A stretch of DNA of 64,000 nt from Phymorhynchus buccinoides. Its lineage: Eukaryota; Mollusca; Gastropoda; Neogastropoda; Raphitomidae. The stretch is from the NCBI GenBank assembly GCA_017654935.2, contig CM065699.1:15500821-15564820 (forward strand), written 5' to 3'. Shown here in pieces: positions 51,301 through 57,700 of the stretch (position 1 is its first letter; every line of letters begins with the position of its first letter). The translations under genes were made by a program, and so were the position numbers. The notes beneath the pieces are model-generated. The model was not told the DNA's origin. It ran no database searches and was given only the letters and a program-made list of their open reading frames with translations.

Positions 51301-54300
51301 AGTGATTGTGATTTGGGTTTTAAATGAGTCGATTTAGAGGATATGATCGCGGGAGACTACTATGATGTGAGAACTTTGAACTTTTCCGCGAGAAATCGGG
51401 TAGCGAATGATGCCGACTAGGGACTAGAGTTTTGTGGGGTCCGACTCGATGTCGACTCTGAGTCATGGCGAGTGTTGTTCGTCCGCGGATTGGACTCTGG
51501 AGTATTCTGATGCCTGTACTATATCTTCTTACTATTTTATTAGTCACATTATAAGGTCTGATTCTGGGGAAAAAAGTATCGCCTTATAGTAAAACAAAAA
51601 AATGTTAATCTCTTTTCATAGCAATCACCTGTTGGTCACTGCAACGACCACCTTTTGCAAGAGTGAATGCCCTTGGTATGTGGGGGAAGATGTTTAAGTA
51701 CTGACCAAACAAGGGCATGACTCTCACCAATAACCCTATTTGAGGCCACTGAATGGCTGCCTTTTGCAAGAGTGAATGCCCTTTTGGATACTGACCAACA
51801 AGAGCTTAACTCTTGGCGTCAAGGGCGTTAATAACCCTAGTTACAGTGGCCAATAGCATTGAGTTGACCATTTCATCCCTGTACCCCGACGGCCTAAACA
51901 TGCTGTCACAGTGCAGGACCAGGATCAAGTATGTGCTGTTGCCAACTACTATGCCATTATTCACCATCACTAAACACTTTAACTCAATGGAGTCATGTCG
52001 GAGACGTCATGCCAACACTGTTCCCATCTTTTGGAGTCACATCTGAGGTTTTTATCCCGACATATGTTGCCTGTTTTGACTGTTGTGAACCCCAATGAAA
52101 GGGAAATAACTCGCTGTTCCTATTAATCCTGAGACCTTCCCATTGTAGTTGCTTCCCTTAGTCCAGTGTGTCATATTTTCATTTTTTTTTACTTCTTTAA
52201 ATTGAACTACTCATCTTCGAATTTGCTTAATTCAATATGGTGGCGACCATATAGCTCACTTTATTCAAACATTAAATAAACAAATGTTTATAGTTTATAA
52301 GTTTATATTATGCTTTCTTCAATCCTTTTTTATTTATACTAAACCAAGTCTATCAAATGATGATAACTTGAGTGGCTTTGTGATACTAGATCAAGATCAT
52401 AACAAAGTGGTCATCCAAGATCATAACAAAGTGGTCAGCCCGTGGAGTTGGAAGTTTTTGTTTTCCTGACGAAGCGCATTTCATCAGATTATTTACATTG
52501 TGAAATATATGCGTCTCACTCGTTTGAAGTAAGAAGTCTAAAAAAGTATACTGATTTATCTTTCGCTCGGTACATGTTGCATTTTTGTATGTGTGCATTT
52601 GATATTTAGTGATTTTTATAAAATGATAAAAAAATAATGTGATCTGAGGGAGAAACTACGACTTTTTGTATGACTCAGTTGAGTTAAAAATAATCTTCCA
52701 CATGATTTTCTCCTTTGAGTTCCTTTGAAATTGGAATGTGTTGGCTTAAGGCTGCGAGGAGACCAGAAAACTGAAAACCAGACACATGTACGTATTTCAC
52801 CCATTCTAGCCACATGGCCTGGGAATGCAGAAGAAGAAAAAGATAAACACTCGTCTACAACTTTTTTCTTCTTCTTCATTTGACAAGGAGCATGAAAGGT
52901 TTAAAAAAATAAAAGATACTGTGGTGTTACACAGGATTCCTAAATCTTTTTGTTTTCTTTTACAAATTTCTACAATCCAATTTTAATAATTATAGAAAGA
53001 AGTTGCTTTTGAACTTTAGACTTATTCCTATCCACCTCCCCTCCCCCACCTCCAGCAAGCTTTAATTTATCGACAGTTTCTAAGTTTGTAACGAGGGAAA
53101 CGATTGAAATGCTTTTGCTTGTATTTCAGACCTACAAGGAGCTGTTTGATGAGGTGGGTTCTAACCCAGGTGACAAGACACTGGAGGACAAGTTCTTTGA
53201 ACATGAGGTCAGTCGATTCTCCTTTGAAATTGTACAATTTTTTTTCTTTATTAAAATAATGCCCCTGTATTATTATAGGTTTTGTGTTTTGTATGGACTT
53301 TGCATGCAGTTCAGGTGAAAATGCAAAGATTTTGCTTCGTTTTATAGAATCATAATGTTGTGGGATTTCCAGGTCAAAAGTTTGCTACTCTTAAAAATTA
53401 GACCCAGTCCCCAAAACAACAACAACAACAAAACATTAAAGAAAGTTAACTTCAAATTTGTTTTCATAATAGTCGATAAATAGAGGCAAAGAAGGATATT
53501 AAAGGAACTAAAACATGATCAAATGTTTTGTTTTAGATCCGTACAGCATGGTGTAGAATGTAGTAAAATCTTTAATAGTATATTGATTTTTGTGTGAGGG
53601 AGATAATGTAGTGATAGAAAGACTTGAAAGAAACTTAATTAAAAGAGTCAAAAGTTTTGAACGAATAGTATCACCTCTTACAGGGAAAAAACATGGTTAT
53701 GTTATAAGAAATGGTGTAATATTTGAAAAGAAATAGCATTTTTTTGGGTACTGTACTTACTGTTTTTATATTATCTTTTGTAAAGCGCTGTGAGGATGGC
53801 TTTGCCATCGAACAACGCTATATAAGCTTCATTTATTATTATTATTTATTTACTAGTAGTATGCAGATTAAGAGTGTAAATGCACCATTCTTATTAGTTA
53901 TGCCCCCTGAAAATTGTTAACGGAAGTCCTATTTCCTTCAGCTTCAAGAATTCCAACTAGACAATAAAACATTTTGTTCTTTAGATTTTGATGCTCAGGG
54001 GAGGATTATGGGGCTGGGGAGTTGGTTCCTGGTTGTGTGGACACCCCCCTACACACACACACACACACTTGGTGGCCTAAAATGCCTGTCTCTCACTCTC
54101 TCTCTCTAGTCACACACACTCTCTCTCTCTTTCACAGCACACAAATTCCCCACATTCTGACTCCTTTTATTGTTCCACAGAAAGCTGTTTGTTTTAAGTT
54201 ATTTCCTTTAACAGAGGCAACTATTCTTTTCATTGAGTGTGGTTAGGGCTAGAAAAAGACCATACAAGTGGCATACCACTATGAACCGATGTAAGCCTAA

Positions 54301-55205
54301 TGGATAAAACACTTTAAATTGGTTTATGCTGGTGATGAGTGTTGTCAAAAGGCGGGTCGAAACCGGGTGCTGTGAATTCTCTGTACATCCATGACCTTTT
54401 TTTTCATTGTTAGCAGTTGTGTTGTCTTGCCACAACGTGTCTAAAAACCCTGCAAGCCTCTGTCCTTTTAGAGAGTGACTAATCCGTGCTTATATTTCCA
54501 TTGAAACAAACGCATAAATTTGCATGTCCAGGGAAGCATTTTCGTGAAGGACTAATCCGTGCTTATATTTCCATTGAAACAAACCCATAACGTTGCGTGT
54601 CCCGGGAAGCATTTTCATGAAGGACTAAATCCGTGCTTATATTTCCATTGAAACAAACCCATAACGTTGCGTGTCCCGGGAAGCATTTTCGTGAAGGCCT
54701 AATCCGTGCTTATATTTCCATTGAAACAAACGCATAAATTTGCATGTCCAGGGAAGCATTTTCGTGAAGGACTAATCAGTGCTTATATTTCCATTGAAGC
54801 AAACCCATAACGTTGCGTGTCCCGGGAAGCATTTTCGTGAAGGACTAATCCGTGCTTATATTTCCATTGAAACAAACCCATAACGTTGCGTGTCCCGGGA
54901 AGCATTTTCGTGAAGGACTAATCCGTGCTTATATTTCCATTGAAACAAACCCATAACGTTGCGTGTCCCGGGAAGCATGTTCGTGAAGGACTAATCCGTG
55001 CTTATATTTCCATTGAAACCAACCCATAACGTTGCGTGTCCAGGTGAAGCTGATGAAGAACGCCTTCATGCACCAGTTCCAGTTCGGGGTGTTCTACGCC
55101 TACGTCAAGCTGAAGGAGCAGGAGATACGCAACATCATCTGGATCGCCGAGTGCGTCTCCCAGAGACACCGGGCCAAGATCGACTCCTACATCCCTGTCT
55201 TCTAG
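33222..55205 (+). CDS. ATP6V0D1: V-type proton ATPase V0 subunit d, 8 coding exons
   Basis: Subunit d sits on the cytoplasmic face of the membrane c-ring and couples it to the central stalk of the vacuolar proton pump. Exons: 33222-33345, 35530-35701, 37657-37835, 41579-41658, 42577-42654, 50880-51056, 53130-53207, 55044-55205. They total 1050 nt, 349 aa, two residues shorter than human d1, with matching phases and GT-AG introns. Landmarks: [99 protein letters not shown] and the C-terminal [17 protein letters not shown]. There is no predicted signal peptide or membrane segment, as expected. No disruption is seen although introns 3 and 5 carry DIRS retrotransposons in sense orientation. Confidence 0.97.
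33346..34096 (+). other. ATP6V0D1 intron 1, first part
   Basis: No exon or repeat recognised; an open frame of 72 codons at 33387 has no family similarity. Confidence 0.45.
34097..34519 (-). pseudogene. 3' end of a non-LTR (LINE) retrotransposon ORF2
   Basis: The minus strand gives a 140-codon frame containing [43 protein letters not shown] and [10 protein letters not shown]. This is the characteristic region C-terminal to the reverse transcriptase of CR1/Jockey-like LINEs. The copy is 5'-truncated (no RT catalytic motifs) and sits antisense in ATP6V0D1 intron 1. Confidence 0.85.
34520..35529 (+). other. ATP6V0D1 intron 1, second part
   Basis: No repeat ends or exons recognised. Local inverted similarity near 35230-35290 (cacttcgttgttcat twice) is a small direct duplication. 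Confidence 0.4.
35530..35701 (+). CDS. ATP6V0D1: ATP6V0D1 exon 2 (residues 42-98)
   Basis: Acceptor ttgtttcag, donor gtgaga. Encodes [20 protein letters not shown]... ending [10 protein letters not shown] (Thr99 split with exon 3). Confidence 0.97.
35772..35851 (+). pseudogene. decayed copy of the 3' half of ATP6V0D1 exon 2
   Basis: gacgcgaagctgaggaaaaa..., cccagcacctcaggaaccac and ...accttcctt follow exon 2 (gacgagaagctgagggagaa, ttccagcacctcaggaacca) about 70 bp after its donor. Indels break the frame. The copy ends exactly at a TTAA element. Confidence 0.8.
35852..36555. mobile_element. ~700-bp TTAA element (CTCAATGG terminus), copy 1
   Basis: Begins TTAA-CTCAATGG, ends TTGAG-TTAG (degraded TTAA). 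It is collinear with 51979-52687: gacgt.at.c.aacactgttcccatct, gggaaataactcgctgttcc, agatcaagatcataacaaag, gacgaagcgcatttcatcag. No coding capacity. Confidence 0.75.
36732..37314 (-). mobile_element. Tigger/pogo-like element with transposase N-terminus
   Basis: Terminal repeat CAGTCGACCCC... / ...GGGGTCGACTG flanked by TA on both sides (36730-36731, 37315-37316). The minus strand encodes [20 protein letters not shown] then LEQRVKVV (about 36875-36960), which resembles the start of the pogo/Tigger HTH domain. The rest of the transposase is missing, so it is an internally deleted, non-autonomous copy of 583 bp. Confidence 0.75.
37317..37656 (+). other. end of ATP6V0D1 intron 2
   Basis: Unique AT-rich sequence to the exon 3 acceptor. 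Confidence 0.5.
37657..37835 (+). CDS. ATP6V0D1: ATP6V0D1 exon 3 (residues 100-158)
   Basis: Acceptor acgttgacag, donor gtaggt. Encodes [40 protein letters not shown] and [12 protein letters not shown]. Its last ~100 nt are reiterated in the following intron. Confidence 0.97.
37836..38360 (+). repeat. exon-edge tandem array: 3 good copies of ATP6V0D1 exon 3 3' half plus donor
   Basis: Copies starting near 37891, 38047 and 38207 (period ~157 bp) each contain tgggcagctttgaacagatg through ctggtggacacacct, a GTAGG donor, and ~60 nt of intron (acatagtaacgttactg). Exonic parts are ~95% identical to exon 3. Each copy is also preceded by a CAG (aagtgtcag), but using it as acceptor would shift frame relative to exon 2. 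Confidence 0.93.
38372..38628 (-). repeat. dispersed repeat also present in the 26-29 kb duplication
   Basis: Reverse complement of the 28725-29040 and 26990-27185 segments: tgagaacattacgtgt, ccccgcca.atg, gtagccttggtgttctagc, tatgtcaattgatctgaca. It ends in (GTT)n like a retroposon tail. Confidence 0.65.
38629..38990 (+). pseudogene. two further, degenerate exon 3 copies around a MITE
   Basis: 38633-38700 (gggcagctttgaacagatgg, then degenerate) and 38884-38975 (cccttgggtagctttgaaca, tgctgagctgcactgtgcct) are older copies of the exon 3 end. Between them lies the MITE at 38728-38850. Confidence 0.75.
38728..38850 (+). mobile_element. short MITE, 'CGGACTATAAGGCGC' family, copy 2
   Basis: atatttttcggactatgagg... 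to ...ctggggaagaagtatcgc; reverse of the copy at 3028-3164. Confidence 0.65.
39006..41322 (+). mobile_element. DIRS-like retrotransposon, internally deleted copy
   Basis: Left inverted terminal repeat from about 39006, right repeat ending near 41322, internal complementary region at about 40970-41080. Compared with the complete copy (44549-50618), sequence from the start of gag to late RNase H is missing: the leader (to cttttgtattcc, 39240) jumps straight to the region matching 48520. The recombinase frame has indels, so the copy is dead. Both arms share diagnostic variants (aaataaaaccaag, ggttaagcag) absent from the other element. Confidence 0.9.
39241..40795 (+). pseudogene. broken RNase H end, MTase-like and tyrosine recombinase region of the DIRS copy
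   Basis: One frame gives [36 protein letters not shown] and [14 protein letters not shown]; other frames give the recombinase pieces [29 protein letters not shown]. Frame changes (e.g. around 39870-40070 and 40390) prevent a continuous protein. Confidence 0.85.
41323..41578 (+). other. end of ATP6V0D1 intron 3
   Basis: Unique sequence with scattered (AC) steps up to the exon 4 acceptor. Confidence 0.5.
41579..41658 (+). CDS. ATP6V0D1: ATP6V0D1 exon 4 (residues 159-185)
   Basis: Acceptor ctgtttcag, donor gttagt. Encodes [20 protein letters not shown] then IRNTLYK. Confidence 0.97.
41691..42164. mobile_element. TTAA-flanked element (CTCACTC termini), copy 2
   Basis: TTAA-CTCACTCAGGACG at left; AAGTGAG-TTAA at right. 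Interior matches 3514-3936. 474 bp, non-autonomous. Confidence 0.75.
42165..42576 (+). other. end of ATP6V0D1 intron 4
   Basis: AT-rich, then an alternating tgtgtgca-rich stretch (42480-42570) before the acceptor. No repeat family recognised. Confidence 0.5.
42577..42654 (+). CDS. ATP6V0D1: ATP6V0D1 exon 5 (residues 186-211)
   Basis: Acceptor gtgtgcag, donor gtaagt; 26 codons [20 protein letters not shown] then MCEALA. Confidence 0.96.
42796..43965 (+). pseudogene. four decayed copies of the 5' edge of ATP6V0D1 exon 6
   Basis: The exon 6 start (cag-tttgaggctgaccgccg) recurs near 42796 (tttcagtttgaggctgacca), 43011 (aagtttgaggctgaatga), 43227 (gcagtttgaggccggcta) and 43906 (ttcagtttcaggctgactgt). 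The last extends as [15 protein letters not shown] against [15 protein letters not shown]. The first three are ~215 bp apart, as if from an old tandem array. A MITE (43575-43782) lies between the third and fourth. Confidence 0.75.
43575..43782. mobile_element. MITE with CAGACCTGTTTAC termini, copy 2, 6-bp TSD
   Basis: Flanked by TCATCA at 43569-43574 and 43783-43788. Same family as 8938-9143. Confidence 0.78.
43965..44548 (+). repeat. 73-bp tandem repeat, ~8 copies
   Basis: gtacaatagaattcttacaa ... cttgtgtgtgttgctgttcg repeats every 73 bp from about 43968 and starts right after the fourth decayed exon 6 copy. The last unit is cut by the DIRS insertion. Overlapping open frames every 73 bp are products of the repeat. 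Confidence 0.93.
44549..44705 (+). repeat. DIRS left inverted terminal repeat
   Basis: From about 44549 (caatctattctatcatcc) through the block starting ttaccattccactacaaagt. About 130 bp are perfectly complementary to the right arm (50440-50575). Confidence 0.9.
44921..47113 (+). CDS. gag: DIRS Gag-like protein
   Basis: ATG at 44921 ([20 protein letters not shown]) opens 730 codons; an upstream in-frame ATG at 44765 would add 52 residues of hydrophobic, probably leader-derived sequence. Composition: a Ser/Arg/Lys-rich N-terminus, an acidic middle, a helical region ([20 protein letters not shown]) and a basic, Ser/Arg-rich C-terminus ([18 protein letters not shown]) likely to bind RNA. No CCHC zinc knuckle, as is usual for DIRS Gag. 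Assigned by position; sequence similarity was not testable. Confidence 0.75.
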   Translation: MESTPSKKVVDSSALVGKPSSSSTKEPQPTPPRDDKGRFLKSSPSEKSLSKSNSRSRSSSRSHSSRSVQDTKQVVSELLAHLRSTGELSSAMPFSFSQVDSAGLVQHISVDDSHVDLLGVLDDDPAFSTVGLPLQDSLSVEALSRMELQTGIRVFPEQGQYGSSSQASSRTPLVPGVHDTARALPVLEEEAAKKPVVLSDLSYRAIDNRAVPTDATITPGDAGRKTDDAANGGSFPGDGSLGALGTGPASAPGVLRSGPATATWSRGSTTGTAATASAVGGPQAQDRTTAGIQSMGRLPRPVPVTPVTAGMVPPVSGQVPQRSYSHQEVMDLLSRRSSLGQSAQPAASVTASDHTVDPMEEDFSDPSVSGIQGYLAALQPYCQDVVSVESSQVLPQDDAFGTLQSRRGHRLVLQCSSSICDALDLADTHMWSRAKQSRREQEVSPPIPSLSGSCPGVPQFAPVLPMESEFLPIPAFSALSQEEISDLGLLLNGPSIRSVSIPAKSYLALEKAVSQSLMHCSTATSMLHGLPTLLGRTSTGRPEDFRLADAIDEQALGCLLSALRDSVQLTALGLATLRSRLSAFFRDQALQQSSLAMLEVERRALRSDPIPSSGIFASARVSKVKEACSGRQSLSHNDRVLATLQTLAARARPPSRSASVSPARFQQRGAFSARRASSSSSRFRTPQPLRNSFRGSSQPYPSPSARGRPFQRGANRSTRLQNSKRYPPFQ
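47131..49053 (+). CDS. DIRS reverse transcriptase - RNase H - methyltransferase-like polyprotein
   Basis: About 640 codons. RT motifs in order: [31 protein letters not shown] (catalytic Asp ~47569); [18 protein letters not shown] (catalytic pair 47758-47763); [16 protein letters not shown]. RNase [54 protein letters not shown]. Next is [19 protein letters not shown] to [16 protein letters not shown], the stretch that DIRS elements carry after RNase H and that is related to Dam-type N6-adenine methyltransferases. The frame has no ATG near its beginning (position 47131 is GTG) and lies -1 relative to Gag, overlapping its 3' end, so a frameshift or re-initiation is likely. Confidence 0.92.
   Translation: MDPELAVPSSVDSLAQHHLQWSLLSVSSWILRVVRDGFRFPLLAEPPLSRVPIVFPPPADPLRFQILDAEVKSLLDKGAVIPVPNPGPGFYSRMFTVPKKNGEFRPVLDLSPLNAFLRPMAFRMETAASVRNFIQPGDWATSIDLKDAYFHVSIHPDRRHLLRFVWGNTTYQFVVLPFGLSLAPWIFTMVVREFVGVARSRGIRLKVYLDDWLTLAQSRDRCQEHTSELQDLTVQVGFNVNVKKSDLTPAQEFKYLGMVFNTQTFTVCPSSERIQSIQSFLESLLLAGSATVRQLLKLLGFMESLADLLPLGRLHKRPLQRKCAELGVSHLPLESQVVLGPWFRSSVLQWLDPVWLGSSVPIRPLHHQEFLFTDASKEGWGAHLDRREVSGLWSEAESSLHINFLEMEAVSLALKALLPLLRGKWVTVCGDNTTCLSYLRRQGGTKSPSLSRKAEEILLWTARNSIHLTVEFIPGKLNVLADQLSRSNQVIATEWTLVHRVLQPLWSMWGKPHVDLFATRFSRRLPLFVSPMADPLAWARNAFSLQWSGLWAYAYPPTALLPRVLEKCARERPALILIAPRWENSPWFPELLALTHVPGVPLQLTPRSLVQPRTGVPHRNPAVLHLTAWLLCGQGCGHRV
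48950..50084 (+). CDS. DIRS tyrosine recombinase
   Basis: Catalyses integration of the circular DNA intermediate. The frame ends at 50084; the domain plausibly starts near [20 protein letters not shown] (about 48990). Catalytic residues are visible: Arg in [11 protein letters not shown] (about 49500-49505), HxxR in [10 protein letters not shown] (His 49890, Arg 49899), and the C-terminal Tyr in TSYYLRAFS (49995 or 49998), preceded by FWKSETTF. The frame is -1 relative to RT and stays open upstream to 47001, which is probably compositional. No ATG at a natural start, so it is likely made by frameshifting or internal initiation. Confidence 0.9.
50260..50400 (+). repeat. DIRS internal complementary region (ICR)
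   Basis: tgcactttgtagtggaatgg...agaatagattg is the complement of the left extreme end; the directly following aggaatttttattaattcta...ccattccactac is the complement of the right extreme end. The two ends are thus joined in circular order, the template thought to complete the termini during DIRS replication. Confidence 0.92.
50440..50618 (+). repeat. DIRS right inverted terminal repeat
   Basis: ctttcaagaaagtgagtagt ... ccactttgtagtggaatggt region complementary to the left arm, then a right-end-specific extension (aagtatatagataaaatag...aattcctca). Confidence 0.9.
50640..50879 (+). repeat. retroposon tail-like repeat before exon 6
   Basis: (ATA/ATT)n followed by tgaacatttatatggcggtt and ctcaaagcgctttacatag, the reverse of the 'aaagcgct.tataaat' tail seen near 53780 and 58570. 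Probably the 3' end of a LINE or SINE in antisense. Confidence 0.55.
50880..51056 (+). CDS. ATP6V0D1: ATP6V0D1 exon 6 (residues 212-270)
   Basis: Acceptor ttcattgcag, donor gtgagt. Encodes [20 protein letters not shown]..., [20 protein letters not shown] and ends AVADYYA. Confidence 0.97.
51109..51590 (-). mobile_element. MITE ('CGGACTATAAGGCGC' family, copy 3) interrupted by another MITE
   Basis: Outer blocks gtatttttctgactataagg...cccagattttcttactat and atcttcttactattttatta...gtatcgccttatagt match the 3028-3164 copy, with 51152-51516 plus one TACTAT inserted between them. Confidence 0.75.
51152..51516. mobile_element. MITE with CAGGCATCAGAA termini, copy 1, TSD TACTAT
   Basis: 12-bp TIR CAGGCATCAGAA / TTCTGATGCCTG, 365 bp, flanked by TACTAT (51146-51151 and 51517-51522). 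Removing the insert and one TACTAT restores the host MITE, confirming the ends. Related element at 57455-57700. Confidence 0.88.
51591..51867 (+). repeat. intron 6 stretch with a ~100-bp imperfect duplication
   Basis: ccttttgcaagagtgaatgc occurs near 51651 and 51752 with similar surroundings (actgaccaa, aagggc, aataaccctа-like ends). No exon similarity recognised. Confidence 0.5.
51868..51965 (+). pseudogene. decayed copy of the 3' end of ATP6V0D1 exon 6
   Basis: ccctgtaccccgacggccta, acatgctgtcacagtgcagg and accaggatcaagtatgtgct follow the exon 6 end ([13 protein letters not shown] against [13 protein letters not shown]), ~820 bp downstream. A 1-base loss after tgcag breaks the frame. Confidence 0.88.
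51979..52687. mobile_element. ~700-bp TTAA element (CTCAATGG terminus), copy 2
   Basis: TTAA-CTCAATGG at 51979; TTGAG-TTAA ending 52687. Collinear with 35852-36555. Confidence 0.8.
52688..53129 (+). repeat. rest of ATP6V0D1 intron 6 with SINE-like repeat in antisense
   Basis: 52740-52880 is the inverse of the 12925-13025 repeat (aactgaaaaccagacacatg, ggcctgggaatgcagaagaa). The remainder is unique. Confidence 0.55.
53130..53207 (+). CDS. ATP6V0D1: ATP6V0D1 exon 7 (residues 271-296)
   Basis: Acceptor cttgtatttcag, donor gtcagt; 26 codons [20 protein letters not shown] then KFFEHE. Confidence 0.97.
53208..54474 (+). other. ATP6V0D1 intron 7, unstructured part
   Basis: 53776-53850 (tgtaaagcgctgtgaggatg...cgctatataagcttcattta then ATT repeats) is a LINE/SINE-type 3' tail. 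(AC)n/(CT)n patches at 54053-54132. No exon. Confidence 0.55.
54475..55040 (+). repeat. 72-bp tandem array running into the ATP6V0D1 exon 8 acceptor
   Basis: About eight units of aatccgtgcttatatttcca-ttgaaacaaacccataacgt-tgcgtgtcccgggaagcatt. The last unit contributes the real acceptor (gttgcgtgtccag). Unit sequence after that point (gggaagc....gtgaagga) is similar to the exon start gtgaagctgatgaagaa, so the array may include ~20 nt of degenerate exon edge. Two units keep gtccag at the acceptor position. Confidence 0.88.
55044..55205 (+). CDS. ATP6V0D1: ATP6V0D1 exon 8 (residues 297-349, stop)
   Basis: Acceptor gcgtgtccag. Encodes [40 protein letters not shown] and [16 protein letters not shown] at 55203-55205. 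Ends exactly as the family does. Confidence 0.97.
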   Translation: MKLMKNAFMHQFQFGVFYAYVKLKEQEIRNIIWIAECVSQRHRAKIDSYIPVF

Positions 55206-57068
55206 ATCAAACACAGTTGTGTTTCACTGTCTTTTAGATCATTTGTAGTTAGTACAAAGAACCTCTGCGGAGAGCTGGGTATCATCTGGATCATTTTTGA
55301 GTTAGTGCAAAGAACCTCAGGGATGTGAGAGTTATGCGTAAGCGCGTAAATGCGCTTTTTCTATTTGGAAAAAACACCCCCAAAAATGTACAGATCGAGA
55401 GCGATTTTCAAGTTAGGTAGCCTTTCTTTGTGTGCACACACAGTGAAAACGAAAGCAATTTGAGTACAGTCACTTGACTGAATTTTGTAAGCTTATTTGT
55501 GGTTGGCCAGTTACGTCCAATGGCAATGCGTCATTTTTAGGCCTATGTGTTCGGCTATGATTTCAAAGGAGGATTTCGTTTCATCGTCAACCATAAAAGT
55601 TATTTATCACACCATAGGTGTGAGGAAAGAGGAGATCGACAAAGGATGCCAGCACAAATTTGACAGGGCTTGGCTGGATAAAACTAACGGACAGTAAGAT
55701 CTGTGTAGGTGAGCAGCGAAAAAAATTTGATGTCAGAGGCAAAGTTTTGGAGTACTTTGACGATACCATCGGCTACGCTTTTTTGTTTGGGTCCCTCTCA
55801 CATCCCTGGAACCTCTAATGAGAGCAGGATACTATCTCGGTCGTCAAGTGCGTGTCCCTGCAACATCGGGCCAGGGTTGACAGCTACATCCCCATTTTTA
55901 GAATAATTGTTTAACATTGCAATGTCCTTTGCCATTTTGTGTGATTCAAGTTTCTTCACTATTAGTTTTCTTCAAGAGTAGTGTTTTAATTTATATTGTT
56001 TGATGTTTTTTTTGTCTTGCCCTGAGTGTGTGAGTTCATGAGTAAGTATCGGTATCTCTTTCTGAAATTGAATGCCTTGGTTCTTAGAAAATCAGCTCAT
56101 TTGTAATTGTAGACTATTTAACGGAGATCAGATTTGCAATCTGTTGTGTTATTATTTTCGCTGAATGTAAAGAACTGTACGACTGTGGCATAATATAAAA
56201 ACCTGTGGTTTTTTTTATAGGCTAAATTGCCATAAAAACAAAATAAAGCTATCTTGCTGGTATTTTTGTTGTTAACAATCAAATTCAATTCATCTTTTAG
56301 GCAGAATTTAAAACAAAAACAAAAACTCAAAGATTGGATAGTTGGGTTGTGAAATGGTATAGAGAGGCTGTCTGGTATGGTGAAGCTTGTTCTGATTTCA
56401 ACTTTATCAGAATTAAAAAGAGAAATCACCTGACAGTGTATTTGTGGTACTGAAAGACCTCATTGCTTTGCTTATGTTTGTAACAAAGTTTTGGTGAACA
56501 GACTGTCGACACATTTCTCCATAGTAGAACTGTAGATAGCAAGTAGGGTGGTATGCATTTTTATTTTTATATACCATGTTGTGCAGCTTGATTCAGTTGT
56601 CTCCCATCACAATTTGTTTTCATTTCTTGAGAGCTGCCAAATGGTTCGCAGCAGATATCTGAAGATATTGTTGTTTATTCTGACTGTGTTACTGTGATAA
56701 ACTTGTTGTCTGTGAACAAACGAATAACAGATTGATTGATGTGTAAAAGTGTGGGTGAGAGTAAACAGAATTTTGTGTTGTATGATTTTGATGATTGTGC
56801 AAAATTGTTCAGAGTTTTAAGTGTTATCATGGTAGTGTCACACATACAGAATACTTGTTGTGTAATAGAATAGACCATTAAGAGGTTTGTGGATTGACTA
56901 ATTTTGGTGTTTTGATGACTGTATCAATCTTTGCTAGTCCTGTCTTGTGTGTGAGTAGGTATGTGTGAGTAAGGTAATGAAATCTGTCAAGAAACCAGTC
57001 AGTTTTGCACACAAAAAAAGTAGACTTCTCTTCTAGTTTTAATACACTGTTGTGGGTAATGACATGAT
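55206..57068 (+). other. ATP6V0D1 3' UTR and downstream region
   Basis: Contains a decayed exon 8 copy (55825-55905) and possible polyadenylation signals AATAAA at 56242-56247, and further on at 58028-58033 and 58243-58248. A short duplication (cat..gtagttagtacaaagaac near 55240, tttgagttagtgcaaagaac near 55300) is present. The true transcript end cannot be fixed from sequence. Confidence 0.5.
55825..55905 (+). pseudogene. decayed copy of the 3' end of ATP6V0D1 exon 8
   Basis: Reads KCVSLQHRARVDSYIPIF against [18 protein letters not shown], about 640 bp after the stop codon. The original stop codon is not conserved (ttt-aga); a TAA follows five codons later. It has no upstream acceptor and lies in the 3' flank. 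Confidence 0.85.
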
Positions 57069-57385
57069 TTAACCTCTTCACTGCCCTGTCACGGATACTT
57101 ACGTCAAGTTCCGGTGACCTATAAACAGTTAAACTACTCAGTCACGGAAATATCCGTCCTAGGGTTATTCTAAGAGTTTCCCTTTTTCTGTCCATATTAT
57201 TTTAGCAGTGTGTTCGAATGCATGTGAAAGTGTTTTCGAAAGATAGTATATTCAATTTCCTTTCAGAAAAGTATAGTTTATATGCACTTTTATTCAGCAG
57301 TTTTTGCGCTACACTCCGTAACCTAAAACGGCTTGGCAAATAGTTGCCTCAGAAAAGGAAACGGGTGCAGCAGTGAAGGGGTTAA
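57069..57385. mobile_element. TTAA-flanked MITE (CCTCTTCACTGC termini)
   Basis: TTAA-CCTCTTCACTGC at left, GCAGTGAAGGGG-TTAA at right. 11 of 12 terminal bases pair. piggyBac-like, no coding capacity. Confidence 0.75.
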
Positions 57386-57454
57386 CGATAGGTTTCAGTT
57401 TAAAATGTACCCTCAAGAAAAAGACTTCCCTCCCTCTCTCCTTTTCCTGTCTTA

Positions 57455-57700
57455 CAGGCATCAGAATTGTCAGAGGATCTGCACATTTCAGAGGATTGGC
57501 TTCTACTGTCGGAGGTTTTGACCCTAAATTGAGCGTTATCTTTTCTGTTATTTAGCATTTTAAAACTATTTCTGACTGTATTAAACCTTTTTGGTGATGT
57601 TGGGAACTGATTTCAATGTTGACCCTCTACAGTCGTGGGCCTTGAAGGTCCTTGTATCATAGTTTTCAGAGGATTGGACTTCAGGCAATTCTGATGCCTG
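57455..57700. mobile_element. MITE with CAGGCATCAGAA termini, copy 2
   Basis: TIR CAGGCATCAGAATTG / CAATTCTGATGCCTG, 246 bp, flanked by TGTCTTA on both sides (7-bp match). Interior shares 'gaggattgg' blocks with 51152-51516. Confidence 0.8.
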
